Assembly (NCBI RefSeq): GCF_040548875.1
Contig: NZ_JBEPSJ010000002.1
Coordinates: 558,001-622,000 of the forward strand
Origin: Conyzicola nivalis_A
GTDB lineage: Bacteria; Actinomycetota; Actinomycetes; Actinomycetales; Microbacteriaceae
Direction of reading: 5' to 3'
DNA length: 64,000 nucleotides
This document shows, piece by piece, positions 8,137-15,861 of this stretch; positions within the stretch are counted from its first letter, which is position 1, and each line of letters opens with the position of its first letter. The notes under the pieces were generated by a model. The model ran no database searches. It was not told where the DNA came from and saw only the letters and a program-made list of their open reading frames with translations. A program made the position numbers and the translations under genes.

Positions 8137-8535
8137 TTAGACGCGGCGACGCTTGGGCGGGCGGCAACCGTTGTGCGCCTGCGGGGTGACGTCGCTGATC
8201 GAGCCGACCTCGAGGCCAGCGGCCTGGAGCGAACGGATCGCGGTCTCGCGGCCTGAGCCGGGTCCCTTGACGAAGACGTCGACCTTCTTCATGCCGTGCT
8301 CCTGCGCCTGGCGGGCAGCGGACTCCGCTGACAGCTGTGCGGCGAACGGGGTCGACTTACGCGATCCCTTGAAGCCGACGGTTCCCGACGACGCCCAGCT
8401 GAGAACAGCTCCGGTGGGGTCGGTGATCGTCACGATCGTGTTGTTGAACGTCGACTTGATGTGGGCCTGGCCCACGGCGATGTTCTTCTTTTCCTTCTTG
8501 CGAGGCTTACGAGCCGCGGCTTTTGGTGCTGCCAT
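8137..8535 (-). CDS. rpsK: 30S ribosomal protein S11
   Basis: A standard 132-residue S11 on the 30S platform, with VGQAHIKSTFNNTIVTITD, GSRKSTPFAAQ and DVTPQAHNGCRPPKRRRV. It is 64 bp downstream of rpsM and precedes rpoA in the alpha operon. Confidence 0.98.
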   Translation of the reverse strand: MAAPKAAARKPRKKEKKNIAVGQAHIKSTFNNTIVTITDPTGAVLSWASSGTVGFKGSRKSTPFAAQLSAESAARQAQEHGMKKVDVFVKGPGSGRETAIRSLQAAGLEVGSISDVTPQAHNGCRPPKRRRV

Positions 8536-8599
8536 TATTTTCTCCGAAGTCTTATGTACGTATGGGCGGGAAGGGCGTGGTCACTGGCTGAGCCAGGGA

Positions 8600-8974
8600 C
8601 TAGCGCGCCTTCTTCTTGCCGGCTACGGTGCGCTTCGGGCCCTTGCGGGTACGAGCGTTGGTCTTGGTGCGCTGGCCGTGGACGGGAAGTCCACGACGGT
8701 GGCGGATGCCCTGGTAGGAACCGATCTCGACCTTGCGGCGGATGTCGGCTGCGACCTCACGACGAAGGTCACCTTCTACCTTGAAGTTGACTTCGATGTA
8801 GTCACGAAGTGCGATGAGCTGATCGTCGGTGAGATCCTTTACGCGGATCTCGCCGCTGATCTGGGTGTCGGCGAGCGTCTTGAGAGCGCTCGTGCGGCCA
8901 ACACCGTAGATGTAAGTCAGTGCGACCTCTACGCGCTTGTCGCGCGGGATGTCGACGCCGGCTAGACGTGCCAT
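8600..8974 (-). CDS. rpsM: 30S ribosomal protein S13
   Basis: The 124 residues begin MARLAGVDIPRDKRVEVALT and include IYGVGRTSA and GSYQGIRHRRGLPVHGQRT. The basic C-terminus (KRTVAGKKKAR) reaches towards the P-site tRNA in S13. The position rpmJ-rpsM-rpsK is the normal alpha-operon order. Confidence 0.98.
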   Translation of the reverse strand: MARLAGVDIPRDKRVEVALTYIYGVGRTSALKTLADTQISGEIRVKDLTDDQLIALRDYIEVNFKVEGDLRREVAADIRRKVEIGSYQGIRHRRGLPVHGQRTKTNARTRKGPKRTVAGKKKAR

Positions 8975-9110
8975 GGTGGCTTCTCCTGTTACCTATTGGA
9001 GGTCTGTAGCAACTCCTGTGCACCGGCCTCCAACCGATGGTGTCCCCCGGCTGGCCGGGATCTGGGGTTGCTATGTAGTTGTGTTGCGCTATCGGACCCG
9101 AGGGGTCTGA

Positions 9111-9224
9111 TTAGCCCTGGCGCTGCTTGTGACGAGGGTTCTCGCAGATGACCATCACGTTGCCGTTACGGCGGATGACCTTGCACTTGTCACAGATCTT
9201 CTTGACGCTGGGGTTGACCTTCAT
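9111..9224 (-). CDS. rpmJ: 50S ribosomal protein L36
   Basis: A 37-residue reading frame, MKVNPSVKKICDKCKVIRR..., ending NPRHKQRQG. Cys11, Cys14, the later Cys and the His form the zinc ribbon of the Cys-containing type of L36. It is placed between infA and rpsM as in most bacteria. Confidence 0.96.
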   Translation of the reverse strand: MKVNPSVKKICDKCKVIRRNGNVMVICENPRHKQRQG

Positions 9225-9291
9225 TGTGTTTCCTTGTTGTCGCTGTCGTCGTGCTCACGGGATGCCGTGAGCCGTTACTTTCCAGCAAGCG

Positions 9292-9513
9292 TTACTTGTA
9301 GCGGTAGACGATCCGACCGCGGGTCAGGTCGTAAGGGCTCAACTCCACGATCACGCGGTCCTCGGGGAGGATGCGGATGTAGTGCTGGCGCATCTTGCCC
9401 GAGATGTGAGCAAGAACACGGTGGCCGTTGGTCAGCTCAACGCGGAACATTGCGTTGGGCAGAGCTTCGACTACTGCGCCTTCGATTTCGATGACACCGT
9501 CTTTTTTGGCCAT
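9292..9513 (-). CDS. infA: Translation initiation factor IF-1
   Basis: The 73-residue single OB-fold protein begins MAKKDGVIEIEGAVVEALPN and contains HISGKMRQHYIRILPEDRV and SPYDLTRGRIVYRYK. IF-1 blocks the A site during 30S initiation. In this chromosome it is separated from map by the 6.6-kb lipid-type island; in related genomes map is normally next to infA. Confidence 0.98.
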   Translation of the reverse strand: MAKKDGVIEIEGAVVEALPNAMFRVELTNGHRVLAHISGKMRQHYIRILPEDRVIVELSPYDLTRGRIVYRYK

Positions 9514-9688
9514 AGCCTCTTCGTCGCTAAAAGTATTGTTTGTTGGTCGTGCGGGATAGTGGTGTTTCCCGCCCGCACCTCGCGGTCAGGGACCGGTAAA
9601 GTTGCGGGAGCGGCGGCACGACAAAAGTCGGCATGAAACACCAAAGAGCAAGCTTAGGTCATTCCCGGGCGTTTCGCCAAGTCCGATC

Positions 9689-9707
9689 TATACTGCCGTT
9701 CTATACT
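9689..9707 (+). promoter_or_regulatory. Candidate promoter with two TATACT boxes
   Basis: The string CTATACTGCCG occurs twice, 13 bp apart, giving TATACT at 9689-9694 and 9702-9707. They lie 33-46 bp upstream of the CarS-like gene. No good -35 is seen, so this is a -10-based suggestion. A GGGGG ribosome-binding stretch lies shortly before the GTG. Confidence 0.35.
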
Positions 9708-9739
9708 GCCGGTCCGCTTCCGGTGCTGGGGGTAATACG

Positions 9740-10282
9740 GTGCAGTCGTTCCTCTGGATCGTGTCGCTTCTCGCGCCGATCCTATTGCCGGGCATCGTGC
9801 TGATCGTCGTTTTGAAACGCGGATGGCTCGCCCGGCTGAACCATCCCGTCGACGGCGGTGCCCGGCTCGGGGGCCGGCCGCTGCTGGGACCAACCAAGAC
9901 GTGGCGCGGGGTGGTCGTCTACACCGGCGGCGCGATCGTGGTCGGGGCCCTGCTCGGTGCCGCCGATGCCAGTGCCGCCGTGTTCCACGAGTGGCCTGGC
10001 GCGATCGTGGGGCTGCTGGTCGGACTCGCCTACAACGCGGGCGAGTTCGCGAACAGCTTCGTGAAACGCCGGCTCGGCGTCGGCTCGAGCATGCTCGGGC
10101 GCTGGCGCACCGTGCAGCAGGCCGTCGACCTCGGCGACGGCGTCCTGGTCGTGTTCGCCGTCTATCTCGCGCTCGGGGTTCCCCTCCCCCTCGCCGCCGC
10201 CGCGGGCATCGCCGGATTCGGCGTGCACGCGCTCACCGACGTGGCCATGCGCGCGCTGCGCCTCAAGTCGCGCCGCGCCTGA
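9740..10282 (+). CDS. CarS-like CDP-lipid synthase (putative integral membrane cytidylyltransferase)
   Basis: The 180-residue, four- to five-helix membrane protein has GPTKTWRG at 50-57 after a GGARLGGRP stretch, NSFVKRRLGVG at 105-115 and QQAVDLGDG at 126-134. This order matches the CarS/DUF46 branch of CTP-transferases, which in archaea turn an unsaturated archaetidic acid into its CDP derivative. GTG 9740 is chosen because a G-rich ribosome-binding site precedes it and hydrophobic sequence starts at once; the frame is open further upstream but not protein-like. It faces the lipid operon convergently, and the family fit suggests it works with it. Substrate unknown. Confidence 0.72.
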   Translation: MQSFLWIVSLLAPILLPGIVLIVVLKRGWLARLNHPVDGGARLGGRPLLGPTKTWRGVVVYTGGAIVVGALLGAADASAAVFHEWPGAIVGLLVGLAYNAGEFANSFVKRRLGVGSSMLGRWRTVQQAVDLGDGVLVVFAVYLALGVPLPLAAAAGIAGFGVHALTDVAMRALRLKSRRA

Positions 10283-10354
10283 ACCCCGGTTGACACGGCA
10301 GCGCGCCCGGATGGGCACGCCCCCTGGCGTACCGCGCAGAGCCGGCCGGCTCGA

Positions 10355-10411
10355 CGAGAGTGCACTCTTGCCCCCGATCGGAGCGTGAGATGGGCGATAA
10401 CTGCACTCTCG
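10355..10411. repeat. Inverted repeat between convergent island genes
   Basis: CGAGAGTGCA (10355-10364) pairs with TGCACTCTCG (10402-10411), and a TTGCCC/GGGC match extends the stem. It lies in the 190-bp gap between the CarS-like gene and the kinase-like gene. It could act as a bidirectional terminator; no T-run is present. Confidence 0.55.
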
Positions 10412-10472
10412 GCGGCGCCCGTGCCCGCGCGGCTCGGGCCGACACGGGCGCGGGGCGGGGCGGAGGTCGGCG

Positions 10473-11096
10473 TCAGCGCGGCAGCAGCGCCAGCAGCATG
10501 CCCGCGGCGAGCGGCACGCTGAGGTTGTCTGTTCCGCGCGACGACACGCGCTCGACCCCGGCGGTGACGGTGGCCACCGCGAGGGCGGTGAGCGGGGGGA
10601 ATCCGCAGGCGACGGCGACGACACCCGCCACGAGGAAGAACACCAGGGACCCCCACCACGTCTTGGTCGGGGAGCGCAGGATGTCGCCAGTGACGCCGGC
10701 CGCGACATCCGCAAAGGCCAGAATCAGGATGCTCGCCAGGAAGACGTCGTCGGAGCCGGCCGTCTCTCCGGCGAGCGCCGCGATGATGATGCCACCCGGC
10801 AGGTACACCTCGCCGAGCGAGTCGCGCCGGGTGACGTGCACCGCGGTGAGCACCCGCAGCCTGCGGGACACCACGAGAACGACGAGGAAGACGCTGCACG
10901 CCAGCACGAACGCCCAGAGCGGCAGCACCGAATGGCTCACGACGGCGTAGAGGCAGGCGAGCACGTGGGCGATGCGCCTCGTGGTCTCGTGCCGCCATCC
11001 GGCCCGGCGCACGAGCGTCTCGAGCGTCGCGAGGCAGGCGACCAGCACCACGGTCGCGGCGAGGAAGACGATCACGCGCCGCGCACCAGATACCAT
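10473..11096 (-). CDS. Phytol/dolichol-kinase family protein (CTP-dependent lipid kinase-like)
   Basis: A 207-residue multi-pass membrane protein. RRIAHVLACLYA (40-51), YLPGGIIIAALAG (98-110), FADVAAGVTGD (128-138), SPTKTWWGS (142-150) and AGVERVSSRGTDNLSVPL (179-196) follow the Dgk1/dolichol kinase/VTE5-VTE6 pattern. These enzymes use CTP to phosphorylate isoprenoid alcohols, phytyl phosphate or diacylglycerol. The start MVSGARR at 11096 overlaps the upstream gene by 25 bp, implying translational coupling. It is the last gene of the UbiA operon. Which lipid it phosphorylates is not evident. Confidence 0.75.
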   Translation of the reverse strand: MVSGARRVIVFLAATVVLVACLATLETLVRRAGWRHETTRRIAHVLACLYAVVSHSVLPLWAFVLACSVFLVVLVVSRRLRVLTAVHVTRRDSLGEVYLPGGIIIAALAGETAGSDDVFLASILILAFADVAAGVTGDILRSPTKTWWGSLVFFLVAGVVAVACGFPPLTALAVATVTAGVERVSSRGTDNLSVPLAAGMLLALLPR

Positions 11097-11569
11097 GCCT
11101 CGCCTGCGCTGGTGCGTCGCAGTGCGACGCCGAGCCGCCCTGGCGCCAGCCGGCGCAGCAGGAAACATCCGCGTGAGACCCGGGTCACCGTCGTGAGCGG
11201 CACGCGCCGGAAGCCCTTCGCGCGGATCAGCCAGCGGGCGAAGTCGGGCCGGAACGTCACGGACACGGCGTGCGGCTCGATCGCGAGTGCTGTGTCGAGC
11301 AGGTCGAGCAGCACTCCGTCGCCGCGCACCGACGGATCGACGAAGAGGAAGCCCAGCTCGTGCACGCCCCGGCCGCAGGGCTCGGAGAGGAACCAGCCGG
11401 CCACCGCGTCGCCGTCGTGCGCGACGACGAGCCTGCCATGGCGCAGCGCGCGCAGCAGCACCGCCCGCGGGCGCGTGGTGATCTCGGGGGCGGAGGCGGC
11501 GCGCTCGAGCACGGCGTCCGCGATCCGACGGTGACGCGAACGCTCGAAGTGGCGCGCTACCTCAGCCAC
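11072..11569 (-). CDS. GNAT-like protein in the lipid operon
   Basis: A 165-residue protein starting at a GTG that overlaps the preceding stop by 13 bp. The middle, GWFLSEPCGRGVHELGFLFVDPSVRGDGV, resembles the beta4-alpha3 region of GNAT N-acetyltransferases, with RGDGVLLDLLD in place of the usual R/Q-x-x-G-x-G/A acetyl-CoA loop. The match is weak and the acetyl-CoA loop is not canonical, so it could be a degenerate or repurposed GNAT. The overlap on both sides shows it is translated with its neighbours. Confidence 0.55.
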   Translation of the reverse strand: MAEVARHFERSRHRRIADAVLERAASAPEITTRPRAVLLRALRHGRLVVAHDGDAVAGWFLSEPCGRGVHELGFLFVDPSVRGDGVLLDLLDTALAIEPHAVSVTFRPDFARWLIRAKGFRRVPLTTVTRVSRGCFLLRRLAPGRLGVALRRTSAGEAWYLVRGA

Positions 11570-12159
11570 AGGATCGCGCCGACCGCGAGAGGCACGACGA
11601 GGCTCGCCCACAGCGCCTGCCTGCCGGTCTTCCGGATGCGGATGAGGCTGAGCTGCAGCACCGACAGCACGGCGAGCACCACGACGCTGAGCCAGGCGAC
11701 GTCGCCGAGCCACTGCTTGAGCAGCAGCAGGGTGATGGCGGCGAGCGAGAGGTGCACGACCACGATGCCGCGGTAGTACTTGATCGGTTCGTCGTCGGTG
11801 AAGCCCTCGATGTTGAACCGCAACAGGCGCAGGATGCCGGTGGCGACGATGACGAACCCGAGGGCCCAGCCGAGCACGCCGGGCGCCAGGTAGAAGGCGG
11901 AGAGCACGGCGGCGTAGACCGAGTAGTTGATCACGTCGATCATGCTGTCGAGCTGCCGGCCGAACTCGCTCGACACCTTGAACCGGCGGGCGATGTAGCC
12001 GTCGGCCATGTCGAGCAGGAACGCGAGGAGCGCGCACAACACGCTCGCCCGCAGCTGCCCGGTGACTGCGAGCCCGATGGCCGCCCACGCCACGGCGAGG
12101 CTGAGCAGCGACACGGCACCGGCCGGCCCGATCGTGCGCACCCAGTAGCTGCTACGCAT
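11557..12159 (-). CDS. CDP-alcohol phosphatidyltransferase
   Basis: A 200-residue, about six-helix membrane enzyme with a perfect CDP-alcohol phosphotransferase motif: Asp50-x2-Asp53-Gly54-x2-Ala57-Arg58-x8-Gly67-x3-Asp71-x3-Asp75. The family displaces CMP from a CDP-activated lipid with a polar alcohol (serine, inositol, glycerol phosphate) or the reverse. The IDVINYSVYAAVL context after the motif resembles the PssA/archaetidylserine synthase branch more than PgsA, but the alcohol is not assigned. The ATG at 12159 overlaps the stop of the dikinase-like gene by 8 bp. Confidence 0.88.
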   Translation of the reverse strand: MRSSYWVRTIGPAGAVSLLSLAVAWAAIGLAVTGQLRASVLCALLAFLLDMADGYIARRFKVSSEFGRQLDSMIDVINYSVYAAVLSAFYLAPGVLGWALGFVIVATGILRLLRFNIEGFTDDEPIKYYRGIVVVHLSLAAITLLLLKQWLGDVAWLSVVVLAVLSVLQLSLIRIRKTGRQALWASLVVPLAVGAILWLR

Positions 12160-14509
12160 CGATCGCTCCCGTGGTTCCGTTGATGGTGATCCTCCGCCCT
12201 GACACCAGTCGCGTCGTGGCACCTACCGCCGCGACGACCGCGGGCATGCCGAGCTCGCGCGCGATGATCGCCACGTGGGAGAGGGCGTTGCCGCGTTCGG
12301 TGACGACGCCCGCCGCCTGTACGAAGAGGAGGGTCCAGCCGGGGTCGATGTGCGAGGTCACCAGGATCTTGCCGCGTACGTCGAGCGCGGGGTCGAACGC
12401 GTCGACGACGAGCACCTCGGCGGTGAGCACACCCGGCGCGACGCCCATGCCTGCGAGCTCGCCCGCGGCTCCGGTCGGCACGTCGCCGGCGAGGCTGCGC
12501 GGGGCGACGAGCCCGCTGCCGACCATCCGCCTCGCGAGGTCGGCGGCCGCGAAACCGTCGTACTCGCCGCGGCGGCGAGCCACGGTGGCGCGGAGGTCGG
12601 AGTCCCACGAGTGCCCGAAGACCGCCGCATCCAGTTCCTGCTCGGTCAGCCAGAACACGTCGTCGCCCCTGTCGAGCGCACCGTCGGCGACGAGTCGCTC
12701 GCCGAGCGCGACGTAGAGCGATCGCGCCAGGCCGTAGACCTGGGCGCGGTTGAAACGGAAGCGCTCGCGCCAGTCGATGGCCTTACGCGTCTCGCGGCCG
12801 ATGAACGCGGTGCCGAACCGGAGGTTGCCGATCTCGGGGGCGGCCGCGGGCTCCGCTCGGGAGGGCGAGGTGCCGAGCGCCAGGGTCACGATCGACCCGA
12901 GGTTCTCGCCGAGGCGCGGGTTCTCGAGCTGCAGTTCGTCGGGGGTGCGGTCGCCGAACTCGCGCACGTAGGCGGTCACGAGTTCGAGCGATGCGGGGTC
13001 GGCGAGCACGGCTGCGACGTCGGTGCCGTGGCTCGCGCGCAGCCGCTCGCCGAGGGTCGCTAGTGCGCGCAGCGGGGCGATCGACGCGCGGTCGGTGAGC
13101 CCGCGCAGGTAGGCGAGGTAGTCGGCGTGCCGCTCGGGCCCGAAGCACCAGGTCTTCAGCAGCCCGTGGAACACCATCACCCGCAGGTCGTTGAGGATCG
13201 GCGTCGCCCACAAGGAGAGCAGGTCGGTGCGGATGCGTTCGAGGGTCGTCAGGATCGCGTCGGCGCGCAACGACCGCCAGTCGAGGGAGTCGTATCGGTT
13301 CAGCCGCTCTGCGAACTGCCGTTTGAAGCGGCGGCTGCGCGCATCCGCCCGCGTCATGAGAAGGCCGAGACGGATGCCGAGGGCCGCGAGCACGATGGCC
13401 CCGCGGAGTCCGGGCTTGGCTTTGTCCCGCGGGCCGCCGTGTCGTGCCGGCTGCAGCATCGCGGCGAAGAATGCCTGGTTGTGGCGGGATCCGGGGATGA
13501 GCTTGACCATCTCGTACCAGTTGTCGATCTGGTAGTAGACGTGGCCGTGCAGGTAGCCGAGCGTGTTCTGGAACACGTGGGCGCTGTCGGCGATCTGCCG
13601 CTCGCCGACGCCGAGCAGCCGGAAGAAGTTCGGATACACGCGCGAGTAGAGCCCGCGGATGAACGAGTAGCTGAGCGGCAGGGTGACGCCGGGGTAGTTC
13701 TCGGCGATGTTCGAGCAGTCCCAGGCGAGCTCGTAGCCGAGCTGCGCGACGGTCTGCGGTCGCACCTGCAGCAGCGCGATGGCGCCGCCGCGCACCGCCC
13801 ACTCGACGTCGACGGGGTGGCCGTGCTGCTTCTCGAGCTCGAGGGCTATCTCGATGAGACGCCGCGGAACGGGCAGCTTCGCGGGCAGGGCGGAGAGCTT
13901 GGAGACGACGAGGCTCTCGGCGTCGTCACCGTCGACCGTGGTGTTGCGGGCGCCGGCCGAATACGCCAGCTCGACCTCGGCGCGGCCGTTCTCGCTGAAC
14001 AACACGCCTGTGAGGTCGCCGTGGAACATGCGCTGCACGACGACGCTGCCGCCGACCTCGAGGCCGGTCATGCCCTTCAGCCGGGCGTAGCTGGCGACGG
14101 CGCGGGAGAAGAGGCTCGCGACGCTGGCCCGTACCGCCTCGGTGATGTCGGCCGGGGCGCAGTCGAGGGTGGTGAGGTACTGGCCGGCGAAGGAGTCGGT
14201 GAGGCCGTCCTCGGCGAGGGCCGACGTGCGCACACTCGCCGCCGGCCACTGCGAGGCGGGAACGCCTTTCAGGGCGAGGCCGGCCGCGATGCCGGTGGCG
14301 CGCGCGTCGTATTCGGCGTCGTCGACCGTGCCGGCGAGGTAACCGGCCACGAGGGTTTCGCACCGGTCGCGCACGGCGGGCCAGTCGACCACGATGTCGG
14401 CGATCGGGAGCACGACGAAGTCGGGCACGAGCTGCCCGTAGGTCGCGCGCAGCACCTGCAGGCCGCGCGCCTTGCTGCCGACCGCCGTGACGGACGGCTC
14501 GGTGAGCAT
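12152..14509 (-). CDS. Dikinase-like phosphotransferase (PEP-synthase N domain plus swivelling His domain)
   Basis: A 785-residue protein. The N-terminal PPDK-type ATP-grasp part has GSKARGL (11-17), RTSALAEDG and SFAGQ (106-110), a VVVQRMFHGDLTGVLFS strand and HPVDVEWAV...LLQVRPQT. The C-terminal swivelling domain carries the phosphorylatable His745 in GNALSHVAIIARELGMP. There is no C-terminal TIM barrel that would bind PEP or pyruvate, so it is not a true PEP synthase. The layout is like rifampin phosphotransferase, which transfers the beta-phosphate of ATP to a bound alcohol. The central 400 residues probably bind the substrate. Its ATG overlaps the UbiA stop by one base. In this operon a lipid or polar alcohol is a reasonable guess. 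Confidence 0.8.
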   Translation of the reverse strand: MLTEPSVTAVGSKARGLQVLRATYGQLVPDFVVLPIADIVVDWPAVRDRCETLVAGYLAGTVDDAEYDARATGIAAGLALKGVPASQWPAASVRTSALAEDGLTDSFAGQYLTTLDCAPADITEAVRASVASLFSRAVASYARLKGMTGLEVGGSVVVQRMFHGDLTGVLFSENGRAEVELAYSAGARNTTVDGDDAESLVVSKLSALPAKLPVPRRLIEIALELEKQHGHPVDVEWAVRGGAIALLQVRPQTVAQLGYELAWDCSNIAENYPGVTLPLSYSFIRGLYSRVYPNFFRLLGVGERQIADSAHVFQNTLGYLHGHVYYQIDNWYEMVKLIPGSRHNQAFFAAMLQPARHGGPRDKAKPGLRGAIVLAALGIRLGLLMTRADARSRRFKRQFAERLNRYDSLDWRSLRADAILTTLERIRTDLLSLWATPILNDLRVMVFHGLLKTWCFGPERHADYLAYLRGLTDRASIAPLRALATLGERLRASHGTDVAAVLADPASLELVTAYVREFGDRTPDELQLENPRLGENLGSIVTLALGTSPSRAEPAAAPEIGNLRFGTAFIGRETRKAIDWRERFRFNRAQVYGLARSLYVALGERLVADGALDRGDDVFWLTEQELDAAVFGHSWDSDLRATVARRRGEYDGFAAADLARRMVGSGLVAPRSLAGDVPTGAAGELAGMGVAPGVLTAEVLVVDAFDPALDVRGKILVTSHIDPGWTLLFVQAAGVVTERGNALSHVAIIARELGMPAVVAAVGATTRLVSGRRITINGTTGAIDA

Positions 14510-15345
14510 CACGACAGCATCGCCGCCGCCAGAGCGGGAACACTCAGCCCGCCGAGCACCATGACTGCGCGGTCGGAGCGCCGCAGCGCCGCGATCGCGA
14601 CGCAGAACGCGGCGGCGACGACCGTCACGACGACGCCGGCACCCGCGGCGACGGCGAGGAGGGCCGAGGCCAGCAGGGAGAGCACGATCACCACGATAGC
14701 CGCGGTGCGCCCCCAGACTGCGGAGTAGGTGTCGGCGACCATGGCGCCGTCGGGGGCGAACCGGGGCTCGAACTTGCGCACCACCTCGGCGACGACGAAC
14801 AACAGGGTCCCGGCCGCCACCCCGGCGAGAGTGCCGGCCGTGAGCGGCGCGCCGAGCGCGAAGGCGGCCCAGCCGAAGAGCGGCAGGTAGACCAGCTCGT
14901 GCAGCACGAAGCTCAGTGTGAACCGGCGGGCGAGCACCCGCCGGGCGAAGAACTCGACCGCGGTGATCGCCGAGAGGACGAGCACCGGCAGGTAGGCGAG
15001 CAGGCCGGGACCGCCGGAGACGGCCACCACTCCCCCGAGTTCGAGGGCGAGGGCCGCTATGCCGAGCAGCATCAGCGTGCGCACCGAGATCGCGCCACGC
15101 TGGAGCGGCCGCCGAGGATAGACCGAGCTGTCGTGAGCGAAGTCCTTCCACTCGTCGGTCACGCGGTAGCGCAGCAACAGCGCCAGGAAGACGAGGGCGA
15201 GCAGAACGAGCTGCGCCCACCAGCGCGGCGAGCCGGCGGGATCCGCGCCGAAGAGGGCGAGGCTCAGCACCGCGAAGCTCGCGGCGAGCAGCGACACGAG
15301 GGGCAGCGGGAACCTCTCTTGCATGTAGACGACCACCGACCTCAT
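14509..15345 (-). CDS. UbiA-family prenyltransferase
   Basis: A 278-residue, eight- to nine-helix membrane protein. The first Asp-rich motif is Asp64-Glu-Trp-Lys-Asp68-Phe-Ala-His-Asp72 followed by YPRRPLQRG (77-85); the second region has RKFEP and Asp205-Thr-Tyr-Ser. UbiA enzymes move an isoprenyl group from its diphosphate to an acceptor such as a quinone ring, a sugar phosphate or, in archaea, glyceryl-glyceryl-type ether lipids. The motif 1 variant is that of a little-studied bacterial branch rather than MenA or UbiA proper. It is first in the operon; the ATG at 15345 is 12 bp from the divergent gene. Confidence 0.85.
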   Translation of the reverse strand: MRSVVVYMQERFPLPLVSLLAASFAVLSLALFGADPAGSPRWWAQLVLLALVFLALLLRYRVTDEWKDFAHDSSVYPRRPLQRGAISVRTLMLLGIAALALELGGVVAVSGGPGLLAYLPVLVLSAITAVEFFARRVLARRFTLSFVLHELVYLPLFGWAAFALGAPLTAGTLAGVAAGTLLFVVAEVVRKFEPRFAPDGAMVADTYSAVWGRTAAIVVIVLSLLASALLAVAAGAGVVVTVVAAAFCVAIAALRRSDRAVMVLGGLSVPALAAAMLS

Positions 15346-15348
15346 ACT
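15319..15348 (+). promoter_or_regulatory. Candidate promoter for the small membrane protein gene
   Basis: TTGCAT (15319-15324), an 18-bp spacer and CATACT (15343-15348) lie 9 bases before the ATG at 15358, so the transcript would be almost leaderless. It overlaps the start of the divergent UbiA gene. I see no comparable minus-strand promoter in the 12-bp gap. Confidence 0.4.
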
Positions 15349-15357
15349 GTGACCACG

Positions 15358-15861
15358 ATGCTCATCGCCCTCTGTGTAGTTGCCGCTGTCGTTCTGCTCC
15401 TGGTGCTGCACCTCGCGGCCGTGCCGCTGGCGAAGAACCGACCCGTTCTGCTGCGCGGAGCCGAGCCCGCCGTGGCCCTCGCTCTGTTCCTAGTATGCCT
15501 GAGCGCGCTCGCCCCCTTTCTCTGGTCTCTGCTCGTGCTGCAGGCCGTCGTCGGCGTGGTCTGGCGGCCGTGGGTCGTGATCGGAGTGCCGCGCGACCAG
15601 GTGGAGGCGTCGATCGTGAAGGCCGCCGGCATGGTGCGGTTGAAGATCGGACGACCGGATGCCTCGTACGCGCTGGCCGGCATCGGAGCGGCGCACGTCG
15701 GCGGGTTCGGCCGCGTGACGGTCATCGGATTCCGCATCCGCCGCACCAAGAAGCTGGTGCTCTTTCAGAACGTGCTCCGCAAGACCATTCAGAATCTGGT
15801 GCTCACCGTAGGGTGGGTGCCAACCAACCGAGGAGAGTCATGGCAACCGCGAAAGCCCTAA
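15358..15861 (+). CDS. Small membrane protein of unknown function
   Basis: A 167-residue protein not recognised as a named family. Two hydrophobic helices (about 2-25 and 38-65) precede a soluble C-terminal part with ARG-rich strands (GFRIRRTKKLVLFQ, GWVPTNRGES). The region RDQVEASIVKAAGMVRLKIG resembles a small alpha/beta domain. Its end overlaps the SRPBCC gene by 22 bp, and it is divergent from UbiA, which suggests a common process. Confidence 0.7.
   Translation: MLIALCVVAAVVLLLVLHLAAVPLAKNRPVLLRGAEPAVALALFLVCLSALAPFLWSLLVLQAVVGVVWRPWVVIGVPRDQVEASIVKAAGMVRLKIGRPDASYALAGIGAAHVGGFGRVTVIGFRIRRTKKLVLFQNVLRKTIQNLVLTVGWVPTNRGESWQPRKP

Noticed and set aside
9602..9739. Longer N-terminus for the CarS-like protein
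   Set aside because: Codons before GTG 9740 are Arg/His-rich and hold the TATACT boxes; hydrophobic sequence and a ribosome-binding site begin at 9740.
12152..14509. Annotation as phosphoenolpyruvate synthase
   Set aside because: Only the ATP-grasp and His domains are present; the PEP/pyruvate-binding TIM barrel is missing.
14510..15220. N-terminal extension of the dikinase-like protein to 15220
   Set aside because: This part overlaps the UbiA gene and is Arg/Ala-rich without homology; the ATG at 14509 overlapping the UbiA stop is the sensible start.
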